Source: Angiostrongylus vasorum (lineage: Eukaryota; Nematoda; Chromadorea; Rhabditida; Metastrongylidae). From it: a stretch of 64,000 nucleotides of DNA. Under the pieces are notes generated by a model. The model did no database searches, was not told the DNA's origin, and saw only the letters and a program-made list of their open reading frames with translations. Made by a program: the position numbers and the translations under genes. The stretch's first letter is position 1. Every line of letters starts with the position of its first letter. Positions 47,301-58,739 of the stretch are shown here, in pieces. The DNA is taken from assembly GCA_018806985.1 (NCBI GenBank), contig JADANN010000032.1:2811501-2875500 (forward strand). Direction: 5' to 3'.

Positions 47301-47960
47301 GTAATAGGCAGTAAAAAAAATTAAGCAGTGGAGAAAACTATTTTGAACTATTGTTCATACGTTATGCTGATAAAAAATGCGTCGCATATTTGCTTGTTTG
47401 GCGACGGGTTTTTTGATGCGTTGTGACTTTTTTCGTAGTATGCTAGTCAGATCACTGCCGTTGAAAGCTCAGCTACAGTTCGCCAACAAGGGCTTAGTGG
47501 ATCCGTGGAGTTGAAGACGAACTTAAGCTTGTAGCAGTGCACGCTGTACTTCACCGCCCTTCGTTTGTTTTCGTCTATTGTAATCGTCTCTATAGATGTC
47601 TTCAAAGGATTACATGTCTTCTAAACGAGTGATTTGAACACTTGGAGGGAAACCTTGCTCCACAACAAATATGTTTGCAAACCTCGTTTATGGTCCACAT
47701 TTTTTGCTTCTTTCACTGTACACCTTGAAGAAAACATAACGTAACAACGTAATTATATACATTTATGCCCTGACTCGCACACACCATCTCTGTTTTGAAG
47801 TTGTAGCTGACGATGGCTTTTCTGGGTCTTATTTGAATTCCACACAGTCTGTTCCACAGAATCCCCATCGATTCAGCGTGCCCGACTCCTTATCTAATAT
47901 CGCTTGGACGCAGGTTGTGGGTATTGTTCTTGGTATTTACACTGCTGTACTACATGTTTT
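44382..47960 (+). repeat. Repeat E, copy 3 (longest)
   Basis: Runs from AACTATACAGTGGCATCATA to CTGTACTACATGTTTTG and includes a nested SINE. The last 900 bases match 54455-55368, which defines a likely 3' end. A 123-codon frame at 44502-44873 is shared with copy 2 but broken in copies 1 and 4, so it is not treated as a gene. Confidence 0.85.
47134..47325 (+). mobile_element. SINE family 1 with perfect 9-base TSD
   Basis: CAGTGGAGA occurs at 47125-47133 and 47326-47334. The insert has the AGACCCGTATGGTGTGGTGG head and TTTTGCAAATATCTC tail block. Repeat E copy 5 (54455-55368) has no insert here. Confidence 0.85.
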
Positions 47961-48119
47961 GGTAATCTATTGATTAGTAAGGAATATGACCGATTAGTCT
48001 GAGCAGGCCTAGCAGTGAAAACACCTAGCTGTTCCCTCCCTTAGCACACTTGATTAAGTTAATACTGATTAAGAGGAGTATGCCTACCTGGAACGAAAAA
48101 CAACGTGAAGTAATTTGTG

Positions 48120-48440
48120 GGTTTGTAGTTTGTTTTTCCATCAGGAAGCCTAGTTAAGAATAGACTGATAACAGGACCTGTCACCGTTCTGGTACCAAAC
48201 TAGTCGCCTGGTGGCAAATCTCTCCCTGATTGTCAAAGGAGGCGACTGCTTGAGATGATAACGACCTGAGACAGAGTTTGGCCGGACTGATCTCGAGACT
48301 CCAACGAACCACAATGGCTAAACCGCAAAATTCTGAAGAATGGAAATTATGTTGACGCCCGCACAATCAGTAGGAACGGGCTATCAAAGCATCCAATTAA
48401 CTAGATGTTTACCTTAAACAAAGCAGAACATAAAGAAATT
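48120..48440 (+). mobile_element. SINE-like family F insertion
   Basis: Contains CGTTCTGGTACCAAACTAGT, CACAATGGCTAAACCGC and CAATCAGTAGGAACGGGCTA. Copy delta of the H3 unit runs straight through the corresponding point (about 10058), giving an empty site. Confidence 0.6.
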
Positions 48441-48608
48441 TTTTGGGATACCAGTTTTTGAATGAATCGTTCAAATCTGTTGTTTAAACAAATACTCAAC
48501 AAGCTTCAACGTCCCATACAGCGAGTGTAACTAGAGTGTAAAATGGAGTGTAACTTACAAATGAGGCAATATAAGCTAAAAAGCATTTCAGTTCACTGTT
48601 CTTGATGG

Positions 48609-48891
48609 GTTAAGGCGTGTGTAGCGCAGTGGTTGGAGGCGCTCTGCAATACACATGAGATGATCGATCCACGCGAACGTGGCTCACCAAGCCTTCCATC
48701 ACTCTGGGGTCGGCAAATTAGTTTTAGACTTGTTTGGGAACATAGCGGGACTGGCTCGATACATCGGCGGGCCAGCGCGAGTCAATGTAAAGACCAGATA
48801 TGCATTCAATCACCTCCAACGATGCTTAATGAGATCGAATGCATGGCACATCCCTCAGGAATTGATCGACACCGAAGGCTTTATACTTTAC
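48609..48891 (+). mobile_element. SINE family G insertion
   Basis: Clear tRNA-like head: TAGCGCAGTGGTTGGAGGCG (A box) and ATGATCGATCCACG (B-box-like). The body ends CACATCCCTCAGGAATTGATC. H3 unit copies gamma and delta lack it. A short repeat TGATGG flanks it. Confidence 0.7.
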
Positions 48892-49453
48892 CTCTGATGG
48901 AGCATGAGTTGAAAATAACTGCCAAAGTAAACTACTTAACAACAACGATAGCGACAACGAAGACCTATACCAATCTGGCATCTGCTAAAGAAAGTCAGTT
49001 TATAAGATCATATAAAAAAAATATGTCAACTATCTATGCCGAGGTTTGTAGAAAGTCAGCCTTTTGAGTTATTAAACTACTCAGTTATTTGTACTAACTC
49101 GAAATGAAACCGTTTCAGCTGGAAGTCTTAGTAGCACTATCTATGATATATAGTATGATATGTTTACGTTCTACAACATACATGTAGCGACATCAAAAAG
49201 CTTGCTTGCTTTGTGCTGAGCCGTTGTCTGTGTTAAGGAAAAGAGCTAAACTGAAGATCTCTATCCACTAAACGACGGCAAGAAACAAACCTTGGTTTTT
49301 GTGATACAAATGTAGAACGAATATCCACGAGTATCGGAAGGTTTGTGGAGTTAATCATTCTTATTGGTCTCCATTCCAAATGGAAATCTGCTTACAATAA
49401 CCTACGAGACATTAGGGAATAAGTGAGTTAACTTCAACAAACAAATCTGTCAT

Positions 49454-49561
49454 AACCACAGCGATGCTAAAATGTGCGCAAAACTTCGACCCCGGCCAGA
49501 TCGAACCACGATTTCCCTCGCAGGGGAACTCGCGGATTACGCACTTCGCCACGAAGACCCC
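49454..49561 (-). mobile_element. SINE with perfect 10-base TSD
   Basis: Same insertion as 32450-32556 in the paired H3 unit. AATCTGTCAT flanks it on both sides (49444-49453 and 49562-49571). Confidence 0.85.
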
Positions 49562-49885
49562 AATCTGTCATATATGCTCCGATTTTGAAAAAAGCCATGA
49601 CATCGGTAGACAAACAGATCGTAATATCCGATAACAACTTTATGTCACACTTCTTGTACCTATTCTCCTATTTAACACTTCTACTTCCATCAAGAGCATC
49701 CTAAACGCGAGCGAAATACCACCAAGAAACAGACGAACATGTCTACACTACTCCAGTTTTACTGCCTTAAAAATACACAAAAATATTCCCCCAAAAACTG
49801 AGAATGGACGGCAACCAGTTTTTTTCAGGGAGCATAAAAACTGCGGGGATCTAGTACGGAAAGCGTGGTATGGAATTAAATAAAT

Positions 49886-49967
49886 TTAAAGCCTTTCTCC
49901 ACGAATGCAGCGCGCAAGTTGGATGCCCCTTGGCATGACAGTGACACGCTCGGGATGAATTGCACAC
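49886..49967 (-). pseudogene. Histone H3.3 exon 3 fragment
   Basis: Minus strand reads [20 protein letters not shown] then IRGERL and TAA at 49886-49888. It is cut at 49967, where repeat E copy 4 begins. Compared with the copy at 31994-32123 it has a few substitutions. Confidence 0.85.
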
Positions 49968-49975
49968 GGGTTATA

Positions 49976-52200
49976 CGGCGGTCAGGGGAATACGGTATAC
50001 GTGTCGCGGTGGCGATCGCGCGCGCGACTGGCGCTGCTCATTGCACCGTCCTCCTCCTCTCCGCGCGGTAGTGCGGCAGTTTTTATAAGATCGTCGTTAC
50101 TTTATCGTCTTCGTTAATTGATTACATCGCATTCATTGTTGCCTCGTCTCATTATCGTGTGTGTTGCACTCTTGGAAATTGCACTCTATACTCACGATCT
50201 CTTTATTGGCTCACAATTTGTGGTTAGCGGGACCAGGCTTGTCCATAGGCATTCTATCTGATCCGCCACTGGTGGGAACGTAACCATCCTTACTCCCATT
50301 ATACACGCCGTGACGTATAGGGCCGCTCGTAGGCGTAGGATGTTGTTGCACTATGATCCTGCTCGTCCAAGTTCACATATCAGTAACCATCTATGCCTAC
50401 ACCCGCCGATGCAAAACGTCTCGGAGAGGGCATAATGTTATTGCAGCTCACGTCGCGTGATCGGTACCCAGCAGCTGAATTATTGACTCATTGTTGTGCA
50501 CTTCATTGATGTACATTGATCATTTCGTCGTGCATCAGCCTTAGTACATACTTGTTGTCTCCTCCTTATCTGGTTGTTCATGTGATCCACTGATTTGGTC
50601 TGAAAATAACCACGCAGAACCTTGCGGATACTGCCCAGCTCAGCTGTACTTTGCCCCCTCTCTGTTAGTCACTGCCTGTCTGCGCGCAACGCACTATCTC
50701 CTCCTTCATCCGCCTCAGCAGCCACAGATGGTGTTGGCGTGCTACCATCTGTAGCTGTCTAGTCGTGGTATTGTGATGTAGTTATTATTTTAATTATCAT
50801 TGTATCAATTTTCTAGTAATACTCTATCCCCCATTATCCTCTAGTAGTCTCACCTTAGTAGAGCTGTAGCGTGTCATAACCTTCGACTCGCGTTTTTTTG
50901 TGCCCGTATTTTGCTGTCATTATTACTATGTTGTTATCGTGTTGTCAGTGTTGTTGTCGCGTATATAAAGATTTAATCACCAAGTTTGACGCTGGTCGAT
51001 CGATAAAAACCAGGAAGTCCCGCGTGGCAGAACCACATACATATGGCCATCTAGGCGTCCCCACCACAATCTGGTGCATCGGCCTCTTAAGAGGACCCGC
51101 AGTCACAGCTATACGTTGTTTCAGGTAGAAACATTTTAAACGATTTGATATACTAAAGCGATTATTGTGAACTAAAGTGCTGCGGTTTATAATAGATCGT
51201 AATTTCCTTGACCTTTTTTCCCACACTTTAACTAAGTGCGCCGTACACAGTTTCGTTTGCGAAGCAAACGACGCTTTCACAGTAATGCTTCGTTCCACAT
51301 CGTAATGTAGTGATTTAGCGAGCGTTCAGTGCACTAGCACCAGTGTTCAATCGGGCAGCTATGTTTGCCTCAGTTTTGTCAGTCCTCGAAGAGATTATTT
51401 TGACCAGTAAAGAAGTTACGGCTAAACTTTGAAGTTCTTCTTGTTTTTCCTCTGTAAGTGTTTCCTTGGACATCATTTTTTCTTCAGAGGCGGGAAAGTA
51501 AGAACACCTGTAGCGTCGACCGGCATGAGGTACAGATTCATGAGCGCTGCGGAAACGAAGGACGTTTTGCAGAGACTGCATATGGCTTTGCACACTATGG
51601 TGCTTCCCATTTGTGAGTTTTGTTCTGACACCTTTCAGTGATTTTTAGTCAAGTTTTTTCCCCCAACATGTAGCTTTAGCCATGAATTGGCTGTAATTGA
51701 AAATATTTGAGTGCGTTTTAAGCGTGTTCTATTCAAAAGTTTTCGTGTGGGTTTTGGACACTGCGCTGTTGCTCACTTGTGATTTTTTGTTCTCACCATG
51801 AACAAATACCATGTTAACCATGAAATGGCTGTGATTAAAAATATTTGGGTGCGTTTTAGGCGCAGTCGGTCCAAAAGTCACTTCATTTCCCGCGGGTTCT
51901 TTGTGGTGGCACACGAACTTTGCTCTCAATGCCGGTTTAGCAAGTTGGAAATGCGAGGAAGGTGCCCCTTCCAAATTAAACGTTGTTTAACATTATTTCG
52001 AAGATTAGCTGTGCTATTTGTTAATGAAATTATTCAAAAAAATCTATTTAAAAATTAGACCGTATGGCCTCTTGCAATAGTTGGGTCGCATGTAACACGG
52101 AGATAAATTTTGGAATGTGGCCTTTGTTTCGCACTGCCAGTGATTGATTTGGTTTTCATCTACCGCTTATTAGAGGTTAATTTCCAGTGGATTTTGCTTA
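49976..52200 (+). repeat. Repeat E, copy 4 (diverged)
   Basis: Starts in mid-element at a block matching GTGGCGATCGCGCG in copies 2 and 3 and fades out after TTATTAGAGGTTA near 52180. Less similar to the others than they are to each other. Confidence 0.8.
51585..51890 (+). repeat. Internal tandem duplication in E copy 4
   Basis: Two units of about 150 bases, each with a GTGAGTTTTGTTCT/GTGATTTTTTGTTCT block, CATGAATTGGCTGTAATT/CATGAAATGGCTGTGATT and TGCGTTTTA. The other E copies have one unit. Confidence 0.65.
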
Positions 52201-52599
52201 AACATGTAGTTACAAAAGTTGTTGGAATGGAAAGGTAACTCAGGAGGTTTCAAATTTTCCGCAGTAGACGCTTAAGCTATTGGACATTTTCGGCGAGTTT
52301 AATTTTTACTGGCCGTGACATGTAGCGTAAGCTAGTTTATCGCCAGCTTTCGTGCGCAGTGAAATCAATGCGCATGATCCGGAATATCCCAAAATCAGAA
52401 AAGTCTTACTACATTCGTCTTCAACATTATTTTTTATCCTTAACAATAAGCAAGGGATTTTTGGTACTGTTCATATATTTTCTACACTACCTTGTCAGCA
52501 TAAAAGTCAGGTAATCTTCCTATAACTCATCGAATGAAGTCGTTCTAGCAACTGTTTTTAGTCGGACATTTTCTGTGCAGTAGTTATGTGTGTCTCCCG
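52201..52599. other. Unassigned sequence
   Basis: No gene or repeat family recognised. Confidence 0.4.
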
Positions 52600-52830
52600 A
52601 TAGACACGTATTTGGTTCGATCCCGCTCCACGCCCTTACCAAGCATTCCGTCCGTTCGCAGTCGGAAAAATTGATACTAGACTTGTTTTGGAGGAATGCG
52701 ATACCTGATTTGATACACCGGTAGGCCACTGCAAGTCAGTGCCAGATATGCATTCAGCCTTGCATAACGACGCTTGAGGAAGTTGATTGCATACCGAATC
52801 TTTTAGAGATTCCCAGAAGCCTTTATTATA
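52600..52830 (+). mobile_element. SINE family G, diverged
   Basis: B box TTTGGTTCGATCCCGC is nearly canonical. The body has ATACTAGACTTGTTTTGGAG, GATACACCGGTAGGCCAC and GCCAGATATGCATTCA. The A-box part is decayed. Confidence 0.6.
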
Positions 52831-54454
52831 TCCTCCTTTTGTCTTTTCCCTTTTATCCTTTACAATTGCTCATATCGGTAAATTATAATCGTGGAAATTA
52901 ACTATTCTTGAACTACTTCGTCTTCAGCATTTGTAGAATAGAAGTGCTCTATTTAATATAAAAAATACTGCAAAAAATTTGTAGACGAATGAAATGTTTG
53001 TAGAGAACATCGATCGAAATCACTACACTTAGTTGAAAATCCCCCCACCACTGGCGAATTGAAATTAATACACTTTGCGAATATGTCAAGGTGTTCCTGG
53101 AATTTAGCATTTGCTTTGATTAAAGCCGGATGTATTAATGAGCTTGAATATTTCGCAATAACTCGATAATTTTTGAAAAGGTGAAGAAAACAGCAAACTT
53201 GTTCCGTTGTCCTTTCTCGTGATACCTTCTTGTCGGTTTCACAGTATTTGGCTGTCCATTAGATAAGTACGCGTTTATTGTGTATGCAGGCTAGTTATCA
53301 TTAGCACTGTTGCCATGTCACCACACCTAGTTTGCTTTGCTTCAGATTATAAATGCGACGTCGAAGTACTGGGAACTATCACCGATTCTTCGCCGAAGTT
53401 TCTAATCAAACGCAAGTATCTATCTTAGAATATGGAGAAGTTTGGCTTATCAGAGATAATCCAGAAGTTCTTTTGACATTTTGGTAACATCAGTGAGCTG
53501 GCTAATGTGATTACGAAGTCACCTAGGATTTTTAGGCACATTTTTTCTCACTCGCTATACTTGATACCATTTTCAAAAACTGAAATTGTTGTAACTCCTG
53601 TTGTTGACAAGTTTTAAACGAAGCGGTACAACAATGAAGCGGCGGTCCGCTGCTTGTAGCGAATAAAATGTGCCGCTGTCCATTCCTGGTTTAGGAGCTA
53701 CAATACCCCTATTCTCACATGTAATCGCTGAGGCCTTTAATTTTCTTTGTTGCAGTGCAATATCAGTTAATCACGTCTTGCTTCTCATGTTCGATGTAGT
53801 CTTTTATATTCGCTCAAGTGAAATTTCCTAGAGCTAAGCTTATGAGAGCTTTAAGTCACCAAAAAAGTACATTTCTAAAGTTTTATTACTTTTGGGTGTC
53901 ATCGCTTCACACAATGTTATACGAAATAAGTTTTATGACTAAGACGACAGTCGACGGGTGCTACGTGCAATCAGGAATGTCCACTAGAGATTGACGAGGT
54001 GCTTCTCCAAAAGAGGAGACGTCACAGTTATTAAGAATTGGCAACACTAACCCACGCAATGACCTAACACTAGGTTAGGGTACTCCAAAGATGTGAATTT
54101 CCGTTTTGGGGCTCAACTCCGACCAATGGAAAAAACTTGGGTAATGGGTAATATGATATTTAATCGTTTAACTATGCTCTACTTTTGTAGCATAGGCGAG
54201 ATTGCTCTTTAAGCTACGATCAACTGGTACTTCCCTAACGTCACCTGACTCGTCGCATCACCTGGGCTTTAAATTCTCTTTGAACTGATTATGTAGAACA
54301 CTCATCTCGTTCAGTCATTTTATTTGTTACGTTTCTCCCCTTATTGTTCTTACATTCCAAGTACTTCTTTGCTGCTTTTCATGAGAAGTGAATTTTGCCC
54401 GAATTTTATGATTCATTCATATGTTACTCTCTCCTCGAAGTGCTTTCTTATTTT
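52831..54454. other. Unassigned low-copy sequence
   Basis: No repeat recognised. After an acceptor-like GCTTTGCTTCAG, 53344-53430 has a frame YKCDVEVLGTITDSSPKFLI that could be a short exon. No partner exon was found. Confidence 0.25.
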
Positions 54455-55368
54455 GCTTTTTTCTGATTTTTTCTTCCTGTGGTTTATCACCCTGGAATAA
54501 TCTTCATTTTCATGTTCAAGTAGTGGTTGAATTATGTATGTCTTCATGTGTTTAAATTGTTGAGCTTACACGTGGTTGATAACAAGGCTTATTCGGCTAA
54601 CGTTTCGACGTATTCGTCTTCCTCAGAGCGCATGTCTGTCTTCCTTCTTTTCGTAACAGTTTTTGGATGATCAGGATATTTCTTTTAAGAATGAATGATT
54701 TTTGTAGTATTATGTCAAGAATAGTGCTCTGCTCAGTTTGTTGAACATTCGAATGTAGTGAGAAAATTATTCTAAACAATTGGTCATACGTTATGCAGAT
54801 AAAAAATCGTCTCGTACTGCTTGTTTATCGACGGTTTTTTGGTGCTGTGTCTTTTTTTCGTAAGATACTAGCCAGATCGCAGTAGTTGAAAGCTCATGTA
54901 CAGCTCGCCATCAAGGGTTTAGTGTATCCGTGGAGTTTGACTTATAACGGTGTACGCCATGCTTCATCGTCGTTCATTCCTTTTCGTTGACTGTGCTGGT
55001 CCCTATGGATGTTTTCAAAAGACTGCACGAGTGGTTTGCACACTTGAACGGAGACCTTGTTGCATAACAAATGTGTTTGCAAGCCTCGTTTATGGCTCGC
55101 ATTTTTGCTTCTTTCACTGTACGCCTTCATGAAAACATAACATAACATAAGGCCATACATTTATGCAGTAACTTGCCCACAGCATCTTTGTCTTGAAATT
55201 GTTAGCTGATGATGTCTTTTCTGGATCCCATTTGAATTGCACACAGTCTGCTCCACTTAACCCCCATCGATTCAGCGTGCCCAATCCATGATCGAATATC
55301 GCTTGGGCGAAGGTGATAATTCTATAATTCTAGGTGTTTATATTGCTGTACTACACGTTTTGTTGTTA
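54455..55368 (+). repeat. Repeat E, copy 5 (3' part)
   Basis: Matches copy 3 from TTTTCTTCCTGTGGTTT to CTGTACTACACGTTTTG without the nested SINE. The clear divergence makes it an older or independent copy. Confidence 0.75.
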
Positions 55369-55459
55369 GATGTGCAGTAAATGTGAGGTAAACACATATG
55401 TTTACGAATATTTCTGTTTGTTTCGTTTTGATGGATTTAAGATGGTAGAGCCAGTTTCT

Positions 55460-56720
55460 TGTCTATAACGTTCCATCCCTGCGGAGGTTAGAAAATTCGT
55501 ACCGGATTCGTCTGGGAAAAGAAAAACACGGTCTTGATAGATTGGTAGTCACTGTACAAATCATTGTATAGGCTAAAAAAAAAGCATGGTCTTCTTGCAT
55601 TGCGCCTAACCTTCCGAGGAATCCAGTCACTAACCGCCCTTGTCTACCGGTTGTTGTTCGCATTAGGTGTCCGGCCCATCTTATCTTCGACTGTTTGCCG
55701 TACAGAACGGTATCTTTGATTTTTGAACGTTGACGTGGGGTCGAAGCTTCGCATCCTCTCGTTTACTTGTGTGACAAAGGAGACCTCTAGCATCGTCTTT
55801 TCGACTGCGCATTGAATAACTTTGAAGGTTTCTAACGCATAAGTTAGAGCAGGAAGAATCGTGGAGTCGAAAAGGTGGGCATGGAGTCGGGTGTTCTTTG
55901 TTCTCTTCACTACATTCTCGATGCTCTTGAAAGCTCCCAAGCCGCTCGTTTCCTTCTGCTCAACCCTGGAGCTAAGTCGTTCGTCATATTGATTTCCCGA
56001 CCTAGATAGACGCAATTGGAGCATTTGGGGATATTGGTTCAGCTGAGCGTGAATGGGGCATATGAAACCAATCCGCTCCTCATGAACATCGTTCTTGTGA
56101 GATTTAGTCAAAGATCAATCTTTCCGCAAGCGCTGTCAAACTCAGCAAGCATTCGTTTCCGCGTGGCAAATGCTTGGTGTTACAAGAACGATGTTGTTCG
56201 AAAAATGAACATGGTGTAATTACCGGACATCTGTTTTCGTTCTCACAGTGTCTCATTCCAATGTTTGCATGACGTTCTCGAGGGTGGCGGTGAATAATTT
56301 TGCCAAGATGGTATCGCTTTGCCTAACTCCTCTTTTGAAGTCGATGTTAATATCGTCATAGAATGGTGGTTTTGATTGTGAAATTTCTATATGAACACTC
56401 TGGCTGTCCAAGGGTTTTCATGACTGTTTCTATCTCAACTGGGTCAAAAACTTTCCTTGAGTCGATGAAAGTGAGATAGAGCGGTCTGTTGTACTCTCGC
56501 GATACTTCAATCAGACGTGTTATCGTGTGGATCTAGTCCATCGTACTGAATCCTTCTCGAAACTCTGCTTGCTCAAATGGCTCTCCTTCATCCAGTGTTC
56601 TATTAATATTGTTTAGGAGAACTGAAGTGAAGAGTCTATAGACGACAGAAAGCAGTCATATCGGGCGATAGTTGCCGATATCGTGGAGGTTACCGTTCCT
56701 GAACTATAACATAGCCCTGT
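55460..56720 (-). pseudogene. RTE reverse transcriptase remnant
   Basis: Minus strand in order: a LTFIDSRKVFDPVE segment (FxDxxKAFDxVE in the family), YDDINIDFKRGVRQSDTI (GVRQGDT box with G to S), a LHHVHFSNNIVLVTPS segment where FADDIVLI is expected (the catalytic DD lost to NN), LSSRVEQKETSGLGAFKSIE, HAHLFDSTILPALTYA and RSVRQTVEDKMGRTPNANN. Frameshifts and stops are present. The 5' endonuclease is absent. Catalytically dead as written. Confidence 0.85.
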
Positions 56721-57239
56721 TAGTCTTCCATTAAATAGGATCCATTGTACTCTGACATGTGACACGTGGACAAACGAAAATGTATTCATGCAGTTTTTTT
56801 GAGCCATACTTATTTGTCATCCAATAGTTCAATTTTAAGCGACTTAAAAGCTTATTTTTGATTAGTGTTCGTATTTTCAAACTAATTATCCTGTCATTGG
56901 CTTTCGTGATTTGAGGTTCGGAATACATGCGATCAATATCAGTGATACTACGTTCCGGTTCCATGCCATTTGAGCAACAATTTTCCGTAGCTCTTAAGTA
57001 ACACCTATAACATTTGATAAAACAAGAGACGATATAGCCATACAAATAAAGCAAGGGAAAAAGGCTACCTAAATTTTCGCTTCAAGGAGAACGGAGCACC
57101 ATAATGGTAACAAAAGTGGTTGGAGTGTCTTAAAATAAGGGATAAACATTGAAATGCTTATTTGCCAACGATCCCTTTAGCACCTACATAATACAGTATG
57201 CAATAAGCAATAATAAGTAACCGACTAACGTAATGGTAG
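56721..57239. other. Unassigned sequence
   Basis: A 107-codon minus frame spans 56731-57054 but has no recognisable motif. Confidence 0.35.
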
Positions 57240-57500
57240 TGGTCCAGTTCAGTGCGCGGACGACCCAACAGTCGAAGGCGCTGTTTCAACTCTGCCCATA
57301 GTATATCAAGTCTCTCATTCTTTCGGAGTCGGAGAATTAGTTCCAAACTTGTCCGAGACAGATTAACTTTCTGTAATCCACACAGGAACGTCCCAGAATG
57401 CCTCTTTAAAGACTTCGTTGAAAATCGACTCGACCATCATTCAACGACATTCATGACAAGAAAAAAAACTCTCAGGTAGCAGCCGAACCTATATCCAAAA
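57240..57500 (+). repeat. Interspersed repeat related to SINE G and to 40590-40860
   Basis: GAGTCGGAGAATTAGTTCCA and ACTTGTCCGAGACAG resemble the G body (GGTCGGCAAATTAGTTTTAG, ACTTGTTTGGG). The 3' part matches 40735-40790. Confidence 0.4.
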
Positions 57501-58379
57501 GAAAAACCTTCAGAAATTTTCCTGGATTGTAGCTCTAAGGAAAGGAATCGGATGCAAGAAGTGCTAGAATTCGCACAGTGTGATATATGTGATATCAAGT
57601 CGTGAAGTAAAAGAATACAATAACGAACAATATGTTAGCATTCACTTAACGGATTCTAACTTCATAAATGTAAAAACCAGCCGGATATAAAATTCGGCAA
57701 ACCAAAAAACATCAGCAAAGGGTTTCCACACAACAGTTTTGGCGCTTGCCGTAAAAACCAGCATGAAACTATACATTAAGGCACATAAGGCGTAACGTGT
57801 TTGCAAACCAACCATACAGCCAAAGGAGACATCACGCACAATTTATTATTATTGAAGCTACCACCATAACCTGATGAATGCGACTCGTCCTACGTCTGTG
57901 AAAACAGTACAAGCTAGACATAAAAGGAAAAAAAAAGACAATGGTGGATAAAATATCTAGAGCGGATAAAACGTAAGTATACTCATCCATGTACAGTATG
58001 AACAAAGGCAATGGTAACTTTCAAAGATGGCAGCATCTACATTTATGTGTTGTGACCTTTCGTAGTGAAATCGTGGCTAGTCCTTCGGTTTCGGACTTCA
58101 AAGTATGAGGTCTAAATCGCAGTGATTAAAAAATTGAGTTCTTAACATCACTGAAACCAAGCTCAAAAAACTACACTATGCACAACAAAATCATGTTTCC
58201 CTTTCTCTCTGAGGAAAAAAAAACCACGATGAAGAAGAAACAACACAAATATTCGTTTTCTAATTGTGAAGCCCACATCCTATGTGCGCCAAAAGCACTT
58301 AACGGACATGGAAAATGACATAAAGGAGGAAATACACAAAGGAAGGAGAGCAGTGTGAACTTCGTAGACTCGTAAGAAT
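57501..58379. other. Unassigned sequence
   Basis: No gene recognised. I looked here on the minus strand for a prenylation-motif exon of rab-30. An acceptor-like CACAATTAG near 58265 is followed by codons containing CysCys but no nearby stop. Confidence 0.35.
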
Positions 58380-58690
58380 GATACCACTGTCCCAGCAACC
58401 ACTGCACCACAATGCTGAGATGTAGGTAGATCGGCGCCCTGCAACACACACGTGAAATCGATCCAGCGCTCACGGCTCACCAAGCCCTCCATTCCTCCGA
58501 GCTGGGCAAATTGGTACCAGACTTGTCTGGGAGGATGGCATCACTGGCTGGATACATCGGTAGCTCACCGCTAGTCATTGTAAAGGTCAGATATACGCAT
58601 TCCTTCACCTCCAAACGATGCTTAATGAAGTCGAATGCATGGCGCATCTTTCAGGGATTGATCAACGCTGACAGCTCTATCCTTTTATTA
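58380..58690 (+). mobile_element. SINE family G
   Basis: Body well conserved: CAAATTGGTACCAGACTTGT, GGATACATCGGTAGCTCACC, CATTCCTTCACCTCC and GCATGGCGCATCTTTCAGGG. B-box-like GAAATCGATCCAGC. The A-box region is decayed. Confidence 0.65.
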
Positions 58691-58739
58691 TCGCTATGTT
58701 GTCCCTGAACTATGTAATCGGAAAAACTGTATTATGCCA

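Larger units (their letters stand above)
43715..47590. repeat. Right arm of large inverted duplication
   Basis: Reverse complement of 32886-36772. Beyond 47590 the repeat E 3' end continues, unlike in the left arm. Confidence 0.9.
47990..49970 (-). repeat. H3 unit, copy beta
   Basis: Minus-oriented copy with H3 exon 3 end (49886-49967), 3' flank (49125-49885) and distal part (47990-48620), interrupted by an F element, a G SINE and a family 1 SINE. Sequence at 48900-49120 is partly extra compared with copies gamma and delta. Confidence 0.75.
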
